From contig NZ_CP096040.1 in NCBI RefSeq assembly GCF_023935105.1, positions 372,001 to 436,000 on the forward strand: a stretch of DNA of 64,000 bases, given 5' to 3'. Below, piece by piece: positions 42,240 to 52,388 of this stretch. The number at the start of each line of letters is the position of its first letter. The stretch's first letter is position 1. The notes beneath the pieces were generated by a model, which saw only the letters and a list, made by a program, of their open reading frames with translations, had not been told where the DNA came from and did not search any database. A program made the translations under genes and the position numbers. This stretch comes from Caulobacter segnis. Its GTDB lineage: Bacteria; Pseudomonadota; Alphaproteobacteria; Caulobacterales; Caulobacteraceae.

Positions 42240-42994
42240 CCTTCCGCCTTCGGCAGCACCCGGCGGAAGTGGTTTTCGACCGCCTCGTGGCATTCGCAGG
42301 CGCGTTTTTCCAGGGCCGGGCGGTCCAGCACCGTGACCTTGCCGCGACCGATGTCGATGACGCCGGCGTCCTGCAGGACGCGGGCGACGGCGCTGATCGT
42401 GGTGCGCTGCACGCCCAGCATCTGGGCCAGGGTTTCCTGGGTCAGGCGGATCGGCTCGTCGCCCGAGCGATCGTGGGCGAACAGCAGCCAGCGGCAGGCG
42501 CGCTGCTCGATCGGGTGCAGGGCGTTGCAGGCGGCGACCTGCATCATCTGGGCGATGAACACGTCGGCGGCGCGATCGAACAGGTCGGCCACGGCGGGCT
42601 GACGGGTCTTGATGTCCTCGAGTCTCGCCGTGGGGATGCAGAACGCGCGGCCTGGCACCCGGACCACGGCGCGGCCATAGGCGGGCTTGAAGCCGGCGCT
42701 GACCACCCCGCCGATCGCGCCCTCGAAGCCGATGCTGGCCGCCTCGATCTCCTGGCCGTCCGACGTGACCACCAGCAGCGACACCTGGGTGGGGCCGCAG
42801 GGCAGATAGGTGTGTTCGACGTCGTCGCCGGCGTCGAACAGCACGGCGTCCAGCGGCAGGTCGACCAGCACGAGAAACTGCGACAGCTCGGTCAGGGTGT
42901 CGGGCCGCAGGGCCGCCAGCAGGCGGTTGGTGGCGTAGGGCGGGGCCGCGTCGCCCTCGATGGCGCTGCGGACGATGCGGGCGAACGCGGTCAT
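42236..42994 (-). CDS. Crp/Fnr family transcriptional regulator
   Basis: The 252-residue protein has an N-terminal cyclic-nucleotide-binding-like barrel (FLVLVDLPLDAVLFDAGDDVEHTYLPCGPTQVSLL) and a C-terminal HTH of the Crp type (RLTQETLAQMLGVQRTTISAVARVLQDAGVIDIGRGKVTVLD). Cysteines are present (CGP, ACNALHP, CRW, CECH), but the spacing does not match the FNR iron-sulfur cluster. The effector is unknown. It converges on the nitronate monooxygenase gene, and a long hairpin lies upstream. Confidence 0.88.
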   Translation of the reverse strand: MTAFARIVRSAIEGDAAPPYATNRLLAALRPDTLTELSQFLVLVDLPLDAVLFDAGDDVEHTYLPCGPTQVSLLVVTSDGQEIEAASIGFEGAIGGVVSAGFKPAYGRAVVRVPGRAFCIPTARLEDIKTRQPAVADLFDRAADVFIAQMMQVAACNALHPIEQRACRWLLFAHDRSGDEPIRLTQETLAQMLGVQRTTISAVARVLQDAGVIDIGRGKVTVLDRPALEKRACECHEAVENHFRRVLPKAEG

Positions 42995-43058
42995 GCTTGT
43001 CTCCCGGTGACGCTTTCGAATGCTTAAGCGCGCGGGGAACGGCTTAGTTTCCCGTCGA

Positions 43059-43108
43059 CGGCGAGACTCTTCACGACCACCCTCGGGTGAGCGCGAAGAG
43101 TCTCGCCG
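43059..43108 (-). terminator. Perfect 14-bp stem between a small gene and the Crp-type regulator
   Basis: CGGCGAGACTCTTC (43059-43072) pairs exactly with GAAGAGTCTCGCCG (43095-43108) across a 22-base loop that itself can pair in part. It lies after the stop of the minus-strand gene at 43124-43333 and before the regulator. It is likely a terminator or a leader structure. No T-run is seen. Confidence 0.6.
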
Positions 43109-43123
43109 CGTAAGGGGCCGTCG

Positions 43124-43333
43124 CTAGGCCAGGGCGGTGGGGCCGGGCAGGATCCAGTCTTCTTCCTGCACGTGCATCATGACCGGCAGGCCGAGGCCAG
43201 CCGGATGCTCGGCCAGGCGATGAACGGCGGCGCGGGCTTCGCCCAGCGTTTCGTAGGCGCCGAACCGCAGATTGTCGCCGATGATCGACCAGCGATCGCC
43301 GACGCGCACAACGCCATAATGCACCTCAGTCAT
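43124..43333 (-). CDS. Small conserved-type hypothetical protein (69 aa)
   Basis: The short soluble protein begins MTEVHYGVVRVGDRWSIIGDNLRFGAY, then ETLGEARAAVHRLAEHP and ends in EEDWILPGPTALA. The layout (YxVVxxGDxWxI..., then a helix with A-rich turns) resembles small DUF2188/WGR-like single-domain proteins, though no family is certain. A ribosome-binding site (GGAGG) precedes the ATG. It is followed by the 14-bp hairpin. Confidence 0.6.
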   Translation of the reverse strand: MTEVHYGVVRVGDRWSIIGDNLRFGAYETLGEARAAVHRLAEHPAGLGLPVMMHVQEEDWILPGPTALA

Positions 43334-43523
43334 GGGGAGACCTCCTTGCAGTATCCACAGGAAAGACCCGAACCATGGCGATCGCAAGGCCTTTATCGAC
43401 AAAGCTTTTTTTGACACCGGGGGACATCTTGTCCCCAGCTTGGCCGATCGATCGGAGCGCCGTCGGCGCGTGCGCGAGCATGGTCGCGTGACAGGCGCGG
43501 GGGCTTTGGCGATAACGGGTCCC

Positions 43524-43943
43524 ATGTCGCGTCCGTTCCTCCTTGGCGTCGTCCTGGCCGCCCTCGTCGCCGCGCCCGTCCTGGCCCAGGAGCGGGACGC
43601 GGCCGGACGCCAGCTGCTGCTGGATCTGGCCAGTGCGCTGGGCGAAAGCCACGCCCTGCGCCAGGTCTGCCAGGGCGAGGCCGACCAGTACTGGCGAGCG
43701 CGCATGGCGCGGGTGGCCGAGGTCGAGCAGGCCGACGAGGCCTTCGACGCCCAGCTGCGTGATCGGTTCAACGCCGGCTTCGCCGCGCGTCGGGGGCAGT
43801 ACCCCACCTGCGACGAGGAGAGCCGCAAGGCCGAACAGCAGGCGGCCCACCGGGGCCAGGCCCTGGCCCTGAAGCTCTCCCAGACCATGCGCCAGGTTCG
43901 CAAGGCTCCGGATTCCGTGGCGGAGGGCGAGACGCCGCGCTAA
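43524..43943 (+). CDS. TIGR02301 family periplasmic protein
   Basis: The 139-residue protein has a signal peptide (FLLGVVLAALVAAPVLA) and a helical mature part with two conserved Cys (ALRQVCQGE and GQYPTCDEESRK) that could form a disulphide. The pattern LASALGESHALRQVCQGEADQYWRARM is that of the TIGR02301 family, known mainly from Alphaproteobacteria and of unknown function. The ATG at 43524 is chosen because the signal peptide starts there. Confidence 0.82.
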   Translation: MSRPFLLGVVLAALVAAPVLAQERDAAGRQLLLDLASALGESHALRQVCQGEADQYWRARMARVAEVEQADEAFDAQLRDRFNAGFAARRGQYPTCDEESRKAEQQAAHRGQALALKLSQTMRQVRKAPDSVAEGETPR

Positions 43944-43973
43944 GCTCCACCCAAGTTACTTGGGAGCACTGTC

Positions 43974-44972
43974 TTGGGCGGCATCGTCGTTCTGATTTTC
44001 CTGGGCTTCGCGTTCGTGCTGCTGTTTGGCGCGATCAAGATCGTCCCCCAGGGACGCGAATTCACCGTCGAGCGCTTCGGCCGCTACACGCGGACGCTGA
44101 AGCCCGGCATCTCCTTCCTGACGCCGTTCTTCGAAACCATCGGCCGCAAGGTCAACATGATGGAGCAGGTCCTGGAGGTGCCCCAGCAGGAGGTCATCAC
44201 CAAGGACAACGTCTCGGTGAAGGTCGACGCCATCGTCTTCATCCAGGTGATGGACGCGGCGGCCGCCGCCTATCGGGTCGACAACCTGATCTACGCCATC
44301 ACCCAGCTGGCTCAGACCAACCTGCGCACCGTCGTCGGCTCGCTGGAGCTGGACGAGGTTCTGTCTCAGCGCGACCAGATCAACACTCGCCTGCTCTCGA
44401 CCATCGACCACGCTACCGGCCCCTGGGGCGTGAAGGTGGCGCGCATCGAGATCAAGGACCTCACGCCGCCGCCGGACATCACCAACGCCATGGCCCGCCA
44501 GATGAAGGCCGAGCGCGAGAAGCGCGCGGTGATCACCGAGGCCGAGGGCGAGAAGCAGTCGGCCATCACCCGCGCCGAGGGCTCCAAGCAGTCGGCGATC
44601 CTGCAGGCCGAGGGCCGCCGCGAGGCCGCCTTCCGCGACGCCGAGGCGCGCGAGCGGGAAGCCGAGGCCGAGGCCAAGGCGACCGCCTTCGTCTCGGAAG
44701 CCATCTCCAAGGGCGACGTCAACGCCATCAACTACTTCATCGCCCAGAAGTACGTGGAAGCCTTCGGCGAGCTGGCCCGCAGCCCGCAGCAGAAGACGGT
44801 CATCGTTCCCGCCGACTTCGCCGGCCTGACCGGCACGGTGGCGGGCGTCAGCGAGCTGATCAAGAGCCTGGGCGCGGAGGCGCCGCGCAGCTCGCCGCCG
44901 TCCCGTCCGGCGGCTGGCGCGTCCTCCGGGGCGTCGACCGCGACGCCGACCGGCGGCAAGCGCGGAGCCTGA
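43974..44972 (+). CDS. SPFH/stomatin-type membrane protein (QmcA-like)
   Basis: The 332-residue protein has one N-terminal helix ([26 protein letters not shown]) and an SPFH domain ([25 protein letters not shown] to [15 protein letters not shown]). A long charged coiled-coil (about 180-240, with repeats of A-E-G-xKQSAI) and a Gly/Ala/Ser-rich C-terminus follow. Such proteins form large ring assemblies in the membrane that can work with FtsH-like proteases. It uses a TTG start behind GGGAG. The partner NfeD-like gene follows 4 bp later, the usual SPFH-NfeD operon. Confidence 0.92.
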   Translation: MGGIVVLIFLGFAFVLLFGAIKIVPQGREFTVERFGRYTRTLKPGISFLTPFFETIGRKVNMMEQVLEVPQQEVITKDNVSVKVDAIVFIQVMDAAAAAYRVDNLIYAITQLAQTNLRTVVGSLELDEVLSQRDQINTRLLSTIDHATGPWGVKVARIEIKDLTPPPDITNAMARQMKAEREKRAVITEAEGEKQSAITRAEGSKQSAILQAEGRREAAFRDAEAREREAEAEAKATAFVSEAISKGDVNAINYFIAQKYVEAFGELARSPQQKTVIVPADFAGLTGTVAGVSELIKSLGAEAPRSSPPSRPAAGASSGASTATPTGGKRGA

Positions 44973-44976
44973 CGCC

Positions 44977-45438
44977 ATGGACGCCGTGGGCGGCTTCTAC
45001 GCCTTGCATCCGTTCTGGGTATGGCTAGCGGTCGCGGCCGTCTTCCTGGCCGTCGAGGTCTCGACCGGCACGGGCTGGCTGCTGTGGCCGGCCGCCAGCG
45101 CCTTCGTGGTCGGGCTGATCGCCCAGCTGGTCCATCCGGGCCTGCTGGTCGAACTGGGCCTGTTCGCGGGCCTGACCATCGCCTCGACCCTGCTGGCCAA
45201 GCGCTATCTGCGGCCGGTGCTGGAGCCGAAGAACCCCGACCTCAACGATCCGCTGCAGCGGCTGGTCGGCCAGCGCGGCCAGGTGCTGGCGGCCTTCGAG
45301 CAGGGCCGTGGCCGGGTCTTCGTCGACGGCAAGGACTGGGCGGCCGAGAGCGACGAGCCGGGCCCCGCCGTCAGCCAGGAGGTGGTCGTCACCGCCGTCG
45401 ACGGGGCGGTGCTGAAGGTGCGCGCGATCCCGTCGTGA
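44977..45438 (+). CDS. NfeD-like membrane protein
   Basis: The 153-residue protein has two or three hydrophobic helices ([38 protein letters not shown] and [18 protein letters not shown]) and a C-terminal OB-fold NfeD domain ([30 protein letters not shown]). NfeD proteins are the regular partners of SPFH proteins in bacteria. The gene is just downstream of the SPFH gene on the same transcript. Confidence 0.9.
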   Translation: MDAVGGFYALHPFWVWLAVAAVFLAVEVSTGTGWLLWPAASAFVVGLIAQLVHPGLLVELGLFAGLTIASTLLAKRYLRPVLEPKNPDLNDPLQRLVGQRGQVLAAFEQGRGRVFVDGKDWAAESDEPGPAVSQEVVVTAVDGAVLKVRAIPS

Positions 45439-45577
45439 TCGCCTGCTGACAGATCACGGCGGCTCCCCCTGTTATCGGGCGGCGGCGATACCATTTAGGC
45501 CTGCGGCAGCGGCCTTGCAGGGCGTGCGCGACGCTGAGCCTCGCCCTTGGGGCATCGTCGCGTTTAGGGGAGACGGC

Positions 45578-46504
45578 GTGACTTCCATCATATCGGTACA
45601 GGGTCTGACCAAGACCTATGCGTCGGGGCATCAGGCCCTCAAGACGATCGACCTGGACATCCGCAAGGGCGAGATCTTCGCCCTGCTGGGTCCGAACGGG
45701 GCGGGCAAAACCACCCTGATCAGCATCATCTGCGGGATCGTGAACCCCAGCCAGGGCCTGGTCCTGGCCGACGGCCACGACGTGGTGAAGGACTACCGCG
45801 CCGCCCGGAGCAAGATCGGGCTGGTGCCGCAGGAGCTGAACACCGACGCCTTCGAGACGGTGTGGGCCACGGTCAGCTTCTCGCGCGGCCTGTTCGGCAA
45901 GCCGCGCAACGACGCCCTGATCGAGAAGATCCTTCGCGACCTGTCCCTGTGGGACAAGAAGGACAGCAAGATCATGGCGCTGTCGGGCGGCATGAAGCGC
46001 CGGGTGATGATCGCCAAGGCGCTGAGCCACGAGCCGACCATCCTGTTCCTGGACGAGCCCACCGCCGGTGTCGACGTCGAGCTGCGCCGCGACATGTGGG
46101 AGATGGTCCGCCAGCTGCGCGAAAGCGGCGTCACCATCATCCTGACCACCCACTATATCGAGGAGGCCGAGGAAATGGCCGACCGGATCGGGGTGATCAA
46201 CCGCGGCGAGATCATCCTCGTCGAGGACAAGACCGTCCTGATGCGCAAGCTGGGCAAGAAGCAGCTGACCGTGCACCTGAAGGAGCCGCTGGCCGCGCTG
46301 CCGGCCGCCTTGTCCGACCCGCACCTGGCCCTGGCCAACGAGGGCGTCGACCTCGTCTACACCTTCGACGCCCAGGCCGAGGACACCGGCATCGCCGACC
46401 TGCTCAAGCGCCTCGGCCAGCACGGCGTCGAGTTCAAGGACCTGAAGACCGACCAGAGCTCGCTGGAAGACATCTTCGTCAGCCTGGTGAGGGCCCCGCA
46501 ATGA
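45578..46504 (+). CDS. ABC transporter ATP-binding protein (ABC-2 exporter)
   Basis: The protein of about 308 residues has Walker A (GPNGAGKTT), the ABC signature variant LSGGMKRRV, Walker B ([12 protein letters not shown]) and the switch His ([12 protein letters not shown]). A C-terminal extension follows. It is of the daunorubicin/NodI/YadG exporter type. The GTG start at 45578 with GGGGAGACGG before it is preferred to the more distant 45515 start. Its stop overlaps the permease start as ATGA. Confidence 0.92.
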   Translation: MTSIISVQGLTKTYASGHQALKTIDLDIRKGEIFALLGPNGAGKTTLISIICGIVNPSQGLVLADGHDVVKDYRAARSKIGLVPQELNTDAFETVWATVSFSRGLFGKPRNDALIEKILRDLSLWDKKDSKIMALSGGMKRRVMIAKALSHEPTILFLDEPTAGVDVELRRDMWEMVRQLRESGVTIILTTHYIEEAEEMADRIGVINRGEIILVEDKTVLMRKLGKKQLTVHLKEPLAALPAALSDPHLALANEGVDLVYTFDAQAEDTGIADLLKRLGQHGVEFKDLKTDQSSLEDIFVSLVRAPQ

Positions 46505-47262
46505 ACCTGTATGCGATCAAGGCCATCTACCGCTTCGAGATGGCGCGGTGGTTCCGCACCCTGCTGCAGAGCATCCTGGCGCCGGTCATCTCGACCAGCC
46601 TCTATTTCGTGGTGTTCGGCTCGGCGATCGGCTCGCGCATGCAGTCGATCGACGGCGTCAGCTATGGCGCCTTCATCATCCCGGGTCTGATCATGCTGTC
46701 GCTGCTCAGCGAGAGCATCTCCAACGCCTCGTTCGGCATCTACATGCCCAAGTGGGCCGGGACGATCTACGAACTGCTGTCGGCCCCGGTGTCGTGGGTC
46801 GAGACGGTGATGGGCTATGTCGGGGCGGCGGCGACCAAGTCGATCTGCCTGGGTTTGCTGATCCTGGCCACGGCCCGGATCTTCGTGCCGTTCGAGATCG
46901 CCCACCCGTTCGTGATGCTGCTGTTCCTGGTGCTGACGGCGGTGACCTTCAGCCTGTTCGGCTTCGTGATCGGCGTCTGGGCCGACAACTTCCAGAAGCT
47001 GCAGATCGTGCCGGCCCTGATCGTCACGCCGCTGACCTTCCTGGGCGGCAGCTTCTACTCGATCAAGATGCTGCCGCCGGTCTGGCAGAAGATCACCCTG
47101 TTCAACCCGGTGGTCTATCTGATCAGTGGCTTCCGCTGGGCCTTCTACGGCCAGTCGGACGTGGGTGTCGGCGTCAGCCTGGGCATGACCGCCGTGTTCC
47201 TGGCCGTCTGCCTGACGGCCGTCTGGTGGATCTTCAAGACGGGCTATCGGCTGAAGGTCTAG
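46501..47262 (+). CDS. ABC-2 type transporter permease
   Basis: The 253-residue membrane protein has six hydrophobic helices and family stretches [26 protein letters not shown] and [24 protein letters not shown] (the ABC-2 signature region), ending in a helix and TGYRLKV. It pairs with the ATPase encoded just upstream; the two overlap by four bases. The exported substrate is not known; YadG/YadH-like and NodI/NodJ-like systems look similar. Confidence 0.9.
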   Translation: MNLYAIKAIYRFEMARWFRTLLQSILAPVISTSLYFVVFGSAIGSRMQSIDGVSYGAFIIPGLIMLSLLSESISNASFGIYMPKWAGTIYELLSAPVSWVETVMGYVGAAATKSICLGLLILATARIFVPFEIAHPFVMLLFLVLTAVTFSLFGFVIGVWADNFQKLQIVPALIVTPLTFLGGSFYSIKMLPPVWQKITLFNPVVYLISGFRWAFYGQSDVGVGVSLGMTAVFLAVCLTAVWWIFKTGYRLKV

Positions 47263-47720
47263 TCTTCCTCGGGGGGCGGAGGCGCCTCGGCCTTCAGCCC
47301 CTTCATGCCGCCGGCCTTGGCGCCCTTGGCGACCAGGGCCGTTTCGGCGGCGCGAACCATCGGACGCTCGCGGCTGAAGCCGGCCAGCATCTGGCAGGTC
47401 TCGAAGAAGCCGGGGTCGGTCCGGGTGTCGATCCCGGGCTGCTGGACGATCAGGTTCAGGCCGCGCGCGTGAATCTTCAACACCGCGTCGACCAGGCCGG
47501 CCATGTCGCCGCCCAAGGCATGGAAGGTCGGCACGGCCAGGGCGCCGCCGTCCTCCAGGGCGTCCAGGGCCCGCGCCAGGCCGGGGCGGACAACGCCGGA
47601 CGCCAGGCACCGGTCGCTGAACACCTCCGCGCAGCCCAAGAGCAGCAGGCGCTCCTCCTGGGCGGGGCTGAAGAAGATCCCCTTCACGGGCGGGACACGA
47701 TAGTAGCCGACGAGCTTCAT
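47259..47720 (-). CDS. Catalytically degenerate serine-recombinase-like protein
   Basis: The 153-residue protein follows the resolvase N-terminal domain throughout: [68 protein letters not shown] and [13 protein letters not shown]. Using gamma-delta numbering, Arg8 and Arg45 are kept. The catalytic Ser10 is Pro, the Asp67-Arg68 pair is His67-Ala68, and Arg71 is Gly. There is no HTH or DNA-binding tail; the C-terminus is Lys/Ala/Pro-rich. It cannot be an active recombinase and may be a re-used fold. It overlaps the ABC permease stop by four bases head-on. Confidence 0.75.
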   Translation of the reverse strand: MKLVGYYRVPPVKGIFFSPAQEERLLLLGCAEVFSDRCLASGVVRPGLARALDALEDGGALAVPTFHALGGDMAGLVDAVLKIHARGLNLIVQQPGIDTRTDPGFFETCQMLAGFSRERPMVRAAETALVAKGAKAGGMKGLKAEAPPPPEED

Positions 47721-47815
47721 CCAGGGTGCTTGGCAAACCGCCTCGCGCTTGGCGAGGGTTTTCCGCCGCGCCCGGTCAGCCGCCCACAGCTTCGTCGCGT
47801 CCCGCCCCGCGGACG

Positions 47816-48655
<840 letters not shown>

Positions 48656-48698
48656 GTTCGTTCTCCGTTGATGACGGGAAGGATCTGGGCGTCTTGCT

Positions 48699-48713
48699 TA
48701 CTTTCGGTAAGTA
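48699..48713 (+). promoter_or_regulatory. YodB-type operator TACT-N7-AGTA between qorB-like and hxlR genes
   Basis: The site reads TACTTTCGGTAAGTA, an exact fit to the TACT-N7-AGTA operator described for the HxlR-type redox sensors YodB and CatR of Bacillus. It lies just before the HxlR regulator's start (48719) and about 45 bp upstream of the qorB-like start, so one site could control both divergent genes. The match is seen in the sequence; the regulation is inferred. Confidence 0.7.
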
Positions 48714-48718
48714 CCCAC

Positions 48719-49150
48719 ATGAATGTAAGCATGAAAGAAAATTGCACCCCTTCGATCCCCGCGTCGCACGAGAAGCTGGCCCTGTCCGAGAAGATGGCGC
48801 GTGGCGATCTTCTGGCGCCGGGCTGTCCGTCGCGGGAAGTGCTTCGGCACGTGACCAGCAGCTGGGGCGTCCTGGTGCTGATCTCGCTGGAGGGCCGCAC
48901 GCGCCGCTTCTCAGAGCTGCGGCGCGCGATCGGCGGCGTCAGCGAGCGCATGCTGGCCCAGACCCTGCAGCAGCTGGAGGGGGACGGCTTCGTCCGGCGG
49001 GTGGCCTACAAGGTCGTGCCGCCGCACGTGGAATACAGCCTGACGCCGCTGGGGGCCGAGGTCGCCGAGAAGGTGCGGGGCCTGGCGGACTGGATCGAGC
49101 TCAACCTCGACCGGATCCTACCGCACTGGGAGAACGCCCCCGTCGCCTAG
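48719..49150 (+). CDS. HxlR family (redox-sensing type) transcriptional regulator
   Basis: The protein has up to 143 residues and the HxlR winged helix: SREVLRHVTSSWGVLVLISLEGRTRRFSELRRAIGGVSERMLAQTLQQLEGDGFVRR and YSLTPLGAEVAEK. Two Cys lie near the N-terminus (KENC and PGC). In YodB/QorR-like members an N-terminal Cys senses quinones or diamide. The start could be ATG 48719 or ATG 48731. The divergent gene encodes a quinone oxidoreductase-type protein, which fits quinone/electrophile sensing. Confidence 0.88.
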   Translation: MNVSMKENCTPSIPASHEKLALSEKMARGDLLAPGCPSREVLRHVTSSWGVLVLISLEGRTRRFSELRRAIGGVSERMLAQTLQQLEGDGFVRRVAYKVVPPHVEYSLTPLGAEVAEKVRGLADWIELNLDRILPHWENAPVA

Positions 49151-49159
49151 CGTCCTCCT

Positions 49160-50131
49160 TCAGGTTCTGGCGAACCGGGCGCGATAGGCGCCGGGCGTGG
49201 TCGAGAACTGGCGGCGAAAGTGATGGCGCAGCGCCGCGGCGCCCAGGCCGACGGCTTCGGCGACCTGCTCGATCCCGGCCGACGAGGTTTCCAGCAGGTC
49301 CCGCGCCCGGTTCAGCCGCTCGGCCAGTAGCCAGCGGGCGGGGGTGTCGCCGGTGGCGGCCTCGAACCGCCGCAGAAAGGTCCGCTCACTCATGCCCGTC
49401 GCGGAGGCCAGGGCCTTGATGGTGTGAGTCCCCGCGAGGTCGGCGCGCATGCTGTCAAGCACAGGCCCCAGGCGCGAAGCCTCGTGCGCCACGGGTACTG
49501 GCCGTTGGACGAACTGGGCCTGGCCGCCGTCGCGATGCGGCGGCACGACCAGGCGCCGCGCGACGGCGTTGGCTGCCTCGGGCCCGAAGTCGCGGCGGAT
49601 CAGGTGCAAGCCCAGGTCGATGCCCGCCGCGCTGCCGGCCGAGGTCAACAGGTCGCCCTCGTCGACATAGAGCACGTCCGGTTGAACTTGGATCTCGGGA
49701 TGACGCTGGCGCAGCGCGTCGGCGTAGCGCCAGTGCGTGGTGGCCCGCCGACCGTCCAGCAGGCCCGTGGCCGCCAGCACGAAGACGCCGGAGCAGATCG
49801 ACATCAGCCGCGCTCCTCGGGCGTGGGCCGCGCGCAGGGCGTCGAGGAGCAGCGCGGGAACGGGCGCGTCCAGGCCGCGCCAGCCGGGCGCGACGATCAC
49901 GCTGGCCCCGTCCAGCAACTCCAACCCGCCGTCGCCGACGACGCGCACGCCGCCCAGGCCTTTCAGGTCGCCCGGCTCCACGGCGGCGGTGGCGAAACGG
50001 TACCAGTCCGGCCCCATCTCGGGCCGGGGCAGGGCGAACAGCTCGACTGCCACCCCGTATTCGAAGGTGCAGAGCCCGTCATAGGCCAGGGCGACGACGC
50101 GCGGCGGCCCGGAGGAGGGATCGTTTGGCAT
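49160..50131 (-). CDS. GlxA/FtrA-type AraC regulator with DJ-1/PfpI domain
   Basis: The protein of about 323 residues has an N-terminal DJ-1/PfpI-like domain (VVALAYDGLCTFEYGVAVELFALPRPEMG to ARGARLMSICSGVFVLAATGLLDGRRATTHW) with the Cys in SICSG. Two AraC-type HTHs are at the C-terminus (ALASATGMSERTFLRRFEAATGDTPARWLLAERLNRARDLLE and AEAVGLGAAALRHHFRRQFSTTPGAYR). ATG 50131 is preferred to TTG 50146. It is divergent from a rhodanese gene, a pairing common for FtrA regulators, so it probably controls that gene. Confidence 0.9.
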   Translation of the reverse strand: MPNDPSSGPPRVVALAYDGLCTFEYGVAVELFALPRPEMGPDWYRFATAAVEPGDLKGLGGVRVVGDGGLELLDGASVIVAPGWRGLDAPVPALLLDALRAAHARGARLMSICSGVFVLAATGLLDGRRATTHWRYADALRQRHPEIQVQPDVLYVDEGDLLTSAGSAAGIDLGLHLIRRDFGPEAANAVARRLVVPPHRDGGQAQFVQRPVPVAHEASRLGPVLDSMRADLAGTHTIKALASATGMSERTFLRRFEAATGDTPARWLLAERLNRARDLLETSSAGIEQVAEAVGLGAAALRHHFRRQFSTTPGAYRARFART

Positions 50132-50217
50132 GATCTTTACGGTCAATGTCGATCTCGCCAGCTAACGCGCCGAGGCCCTGTGGGGCAAGTCTCCGGCGTC
50201 CAACCTGGAGAGTCGCC

Positions 50218-50637
50218 ATGAGCTTCGTGTCCGAGATCCCCGCCGCCGCGTCCGAGGTCGCCGTCGCCCACTTCGCCGCCCGCCTGTCGCTGGAGACCGA
50301 CTGCGCCGACGTCGCCGCCGCCATGAAGGCGGGTCAGGTCGATTTCGTCCTGCTGCACGTCGTCGGCTCGCCCGAAGCCTATGCCCGCCGCCACGTGCCC
50401 GGCGCGATCCACCTGCGTCACGTCGACATGACCGCCGCACGTATAGCGCAATGGCCGGCCGACACCTTGTTCGTCGTCTACTGCGCCGGTCCGCACTGCA
50501 ACGGCGCCGACCGCGCGGCGCTGAAGCTGGCCCGGCTGGGCCGGCCGGTGAAGCTGATGATCGGCGGGATCACCGGCTGGGCGGACGAGGGCCTGGCTTT
50601 CGCTACCGGCGCCGAGCCGGGTGTGCTGGCCGCCTAG
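50218..50637 (+). CDS. Rhodanese-domain protein
   Basis: The 139-residue cytoplasmic protein contains one rhodanese domain: [25 protein letters not shown] and the catalytic loop [41 protein letters not shown] with the active-site Cys. Rhodaneses carry sulfane sulfur. The ATG at 50218 has GGAG in front. It is divergent from the FtrA-like regulator and overlaps the rnhA stop by three bases head-on. Confidence 0.88.
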   Translation: MSFVSEIPAAASEVAVAHFAARLSLETDCADVAAAMKAGQVDFVLLHVVGSPEAYARRHVPGAIHLRHVDMTAARIAQWPADTLFVVYCAGPHCNGADRAALKLARLGRPVKLMIGGITGWADEGLAFATGAEPGVLAA

Positions 50638-51083
50638 ACGAAGCGCGGATTGGCCTTGCGCAGGCCCTCGTTGGCCAGGGCGTCGGCGCGTTCGTTCAGC
50701 GGATGGCCGGCGTGGCCCTTGACCCAGCGCCAGTCGACGTCGTGCCGCTCGCGCGCGGCGTCGAGCCGCTTCCAGAGGTCGTCGTTCTTGACCGGGCTCT
50801 TGTCGGCCGTCTTCCAGCCGCGCGCCTTCCAGCCCCGGATCCACTCCTGGATGCCCTTCATGACGTACTGGCTGTCGGTGTGCAGTTCGACCTTGCACGG
50901 CCGGTTCAGCAGCTCCAGCGCCTGGATGGCGGCCATCAGCTCCATGCGGTTGTTGGTCGTCCCCGGCTCGCCGCCGCAGATTTCCTTCTTCTTGTCGCCG
51001 TAGAACAGGATGGCGCCCCAGCCGCCCGGCCCCGGATTCCCCTTGCAGGCGCCGTCGGTGTAGATCGTGACCTTGGGCGTCAT
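50634..51083 (-). CDS. rnhA: Ribonuclease HI
   Basis: The 149-residue enzyme has the DEDD-type active site: [21 protein letters not shown] (Asp), [13 protein letters not shown] (Glu), [12 protein letters not shown] (Asp) and the later [17 protein letters not shown] (His and Asp). It degrades RNA in RNA-DNA hybrids. The ATG overlaps the thrB stop (ATGA). The thrB-rnhA order, with ispH upstream on the same strand, is common in Alphaproteobacteria. Confidence 0.95.
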   Translation of the reverse strand: MTPKVTIYTDGACKGNPGPGGWGAILFYGDKKKEICGGEPGTTNNRMELMAAIQALELLNRPCKVELHTDSQYVMKGIQEWIRGWKARGWKTADKSPVKNDDLWKRLDAARERHDVDWRWVKGHAGHPLNERADALANEGLRKANPRFV

Positions 51084-52033
51084 GCGAACAGCGTCAGCCC
51101 TTCGCGGTGGACGGCCAGCTTGCGCTCGTATTCCAGCGGATCCTTGGGCTTGACCAGCGCGCCGGCGGGCGTCGAACCCCAGTCGGCCAGGCGGGTCAGG
51201 AAGAAGCGCATGGCCGCGCCGCGCGCCAGGATCGGCAGGGCTTCCTTCTCGGCCGGGCTCAGCGGCCGGCGGCGCTCGTAGCCGTTCAGCAGCGCCTTGG
51301 CGGCGGTGATGTTGAAGCTGCCGTCGGCCTCGAAGCACCAGGCATTCAGGGTCACGGCCACGTCGTAGGCGTAGGCGTCGTCGCAGGCGAAGTAGAAGTC
51401 GATCGCGGCGGCGAACTTGCCGTTGGGCTGGAAGAAGACGTTGTCGGGGAAGTAGTCGGCGTGGATCACGCCCGACGGCAGGGTCCGCGGCCACATCAGG
51501 GCCAGTTGGGCCAGGTCCTTGTCGATCGTCGTCGCCAGGCCGGGCTTCAGGTCGTCGGCCGCCTTGCGGTGCTTGGCGAACAGCGGGGCCCAGGCGGTTT
51601 GGCCCAGGTCGTTGGCGCGGCGGCCAGGATAGCCCTCGCCGGCCAGGTGCAGCCAGGCCAGGCCCTCGCCGGCCTCGCGGCAGTGGGCGACGGTCGGACG
51701 GCGCGCCGACAGACCGGGCAGGAACTCGACGATCGCCGCCGCCTTGCCGCGCAGGGTCGCCAGCGTGGCGCCCTTGCGATCCGGAATCGGCCGGGCGCTG
51801 GGAAAGCCCCTGTCGGCCAGCCAGGTCAGCATGTTGAGGAAATAGGGCAGGTCGTCGGCCTTCACCCGCCGCTCGTAGACGGTCAGGATGTAGCGACCCT
51901 TCTCCGTCTCCAGCAGGAAGTTGGAGTTCTCCACGCCCTCGGCGATGCCCTTGAACGCCAGCGGCGCGCCCAGGTCGTAGCCTTCCAGGAAGACGGAGAG
52001 TTCGTCATCGGTGATGTCGGTATAGACGGCCAT
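51080..52033 (-). CDS. thrB: Homoserine kinase (APH-fold type)
   Basis: The 317-residue protein starts [22 protein letters not shown] and has [30 protein letters not shown] (the APH-type catalytic loop) and [24 protein letters not shown]. This is the alphaproteobacterial ThrB of the APH/choline-kinase fold, not the GHMP type. It phosphorylates homoserine for threonine synthase (thrC, 20988). It is coupled to rnhA by an overlap and separated from ispH by about 7 kb of inserted DNA. Confidence 0.93.
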   Translation of the reverse strand: MAVYTDITDDELSVFLEGYDLGAPLAFKGIAEGVENSNFLLETEKGRYILTVYERRVKADDLPYFLNMLTWLADRGFPSARPIPDRKGATLATLRGKAAAIVEFLPGLSARRPTVAHCREAGEGLAWLHLAGEGYPGRRANDLGQTAWAPLFAKHRKAADDLKPGLATTIDKDLAQLALMWPRTLPSGVIHADYFPDNVFFQPNGKFAAAIDFYFACDDAYAYDVAVTLNAWCFEADGSFNITAAKALLNGYERRRPLSPAEKEALPILARGAAMRFFLTRLADWGSTPAGALVKPKDPLEYERKLAVHREGLTLFA

Positions 52034-52116
52034 GGCGCGGGGATGCGGGAGCCGAGGCTGGTGGTCAAGGGGGTGATCTGGCGGGTGTGCTATGATGGTG
52101 TCTAAGGAGGCCTGAT

Positions 52117-52272
52117 ATGGACGAGTCCGAACGCCAGCCGTCGTCCGCGCCGCAGAGCCCGGACTTCAATGTCGATGCCGACCGACGCGACGCTGAGCTG
52201 GAGCGGCAGGTCAGGCTAGGTCTCGAAATTCTTGAGCGTTATCGAGAGACGTTCGAGGCGTTGGCGAAGTAA
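52117..52272 (+). CDS. Small hypothetical protein (51 aa)
   Basis: A strong ribosome-binding site (AAGGAGG, about 52104-52110) stands 6 bp before the ATG. The frame reads MDESERQPSSAPQSPDFN, then a probable helix (RRDAELERQVRLGLEILERYRETFEAL). No family is recognised. It is divergent from thrB and lies at the left end of the accessory region. The helical tail could be a protein-protein contact. Confidence 0.6.
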   Translation: MDESERQPSSAPQSPDFNVDADRRDAELERQVRLGLEILERYRETFEALAK

Positions 52273-52388
52273 CGTCGGAAGGGCTGGTCTCGGCCTGACC
52301 GCGAGGAACGAGGTCTCTTGAGGAGCTGCGTCCAGCCGTCTTCCTACTAGGAAGGCAGCCATCCTTACATCTCACGGCGAGACGATCG

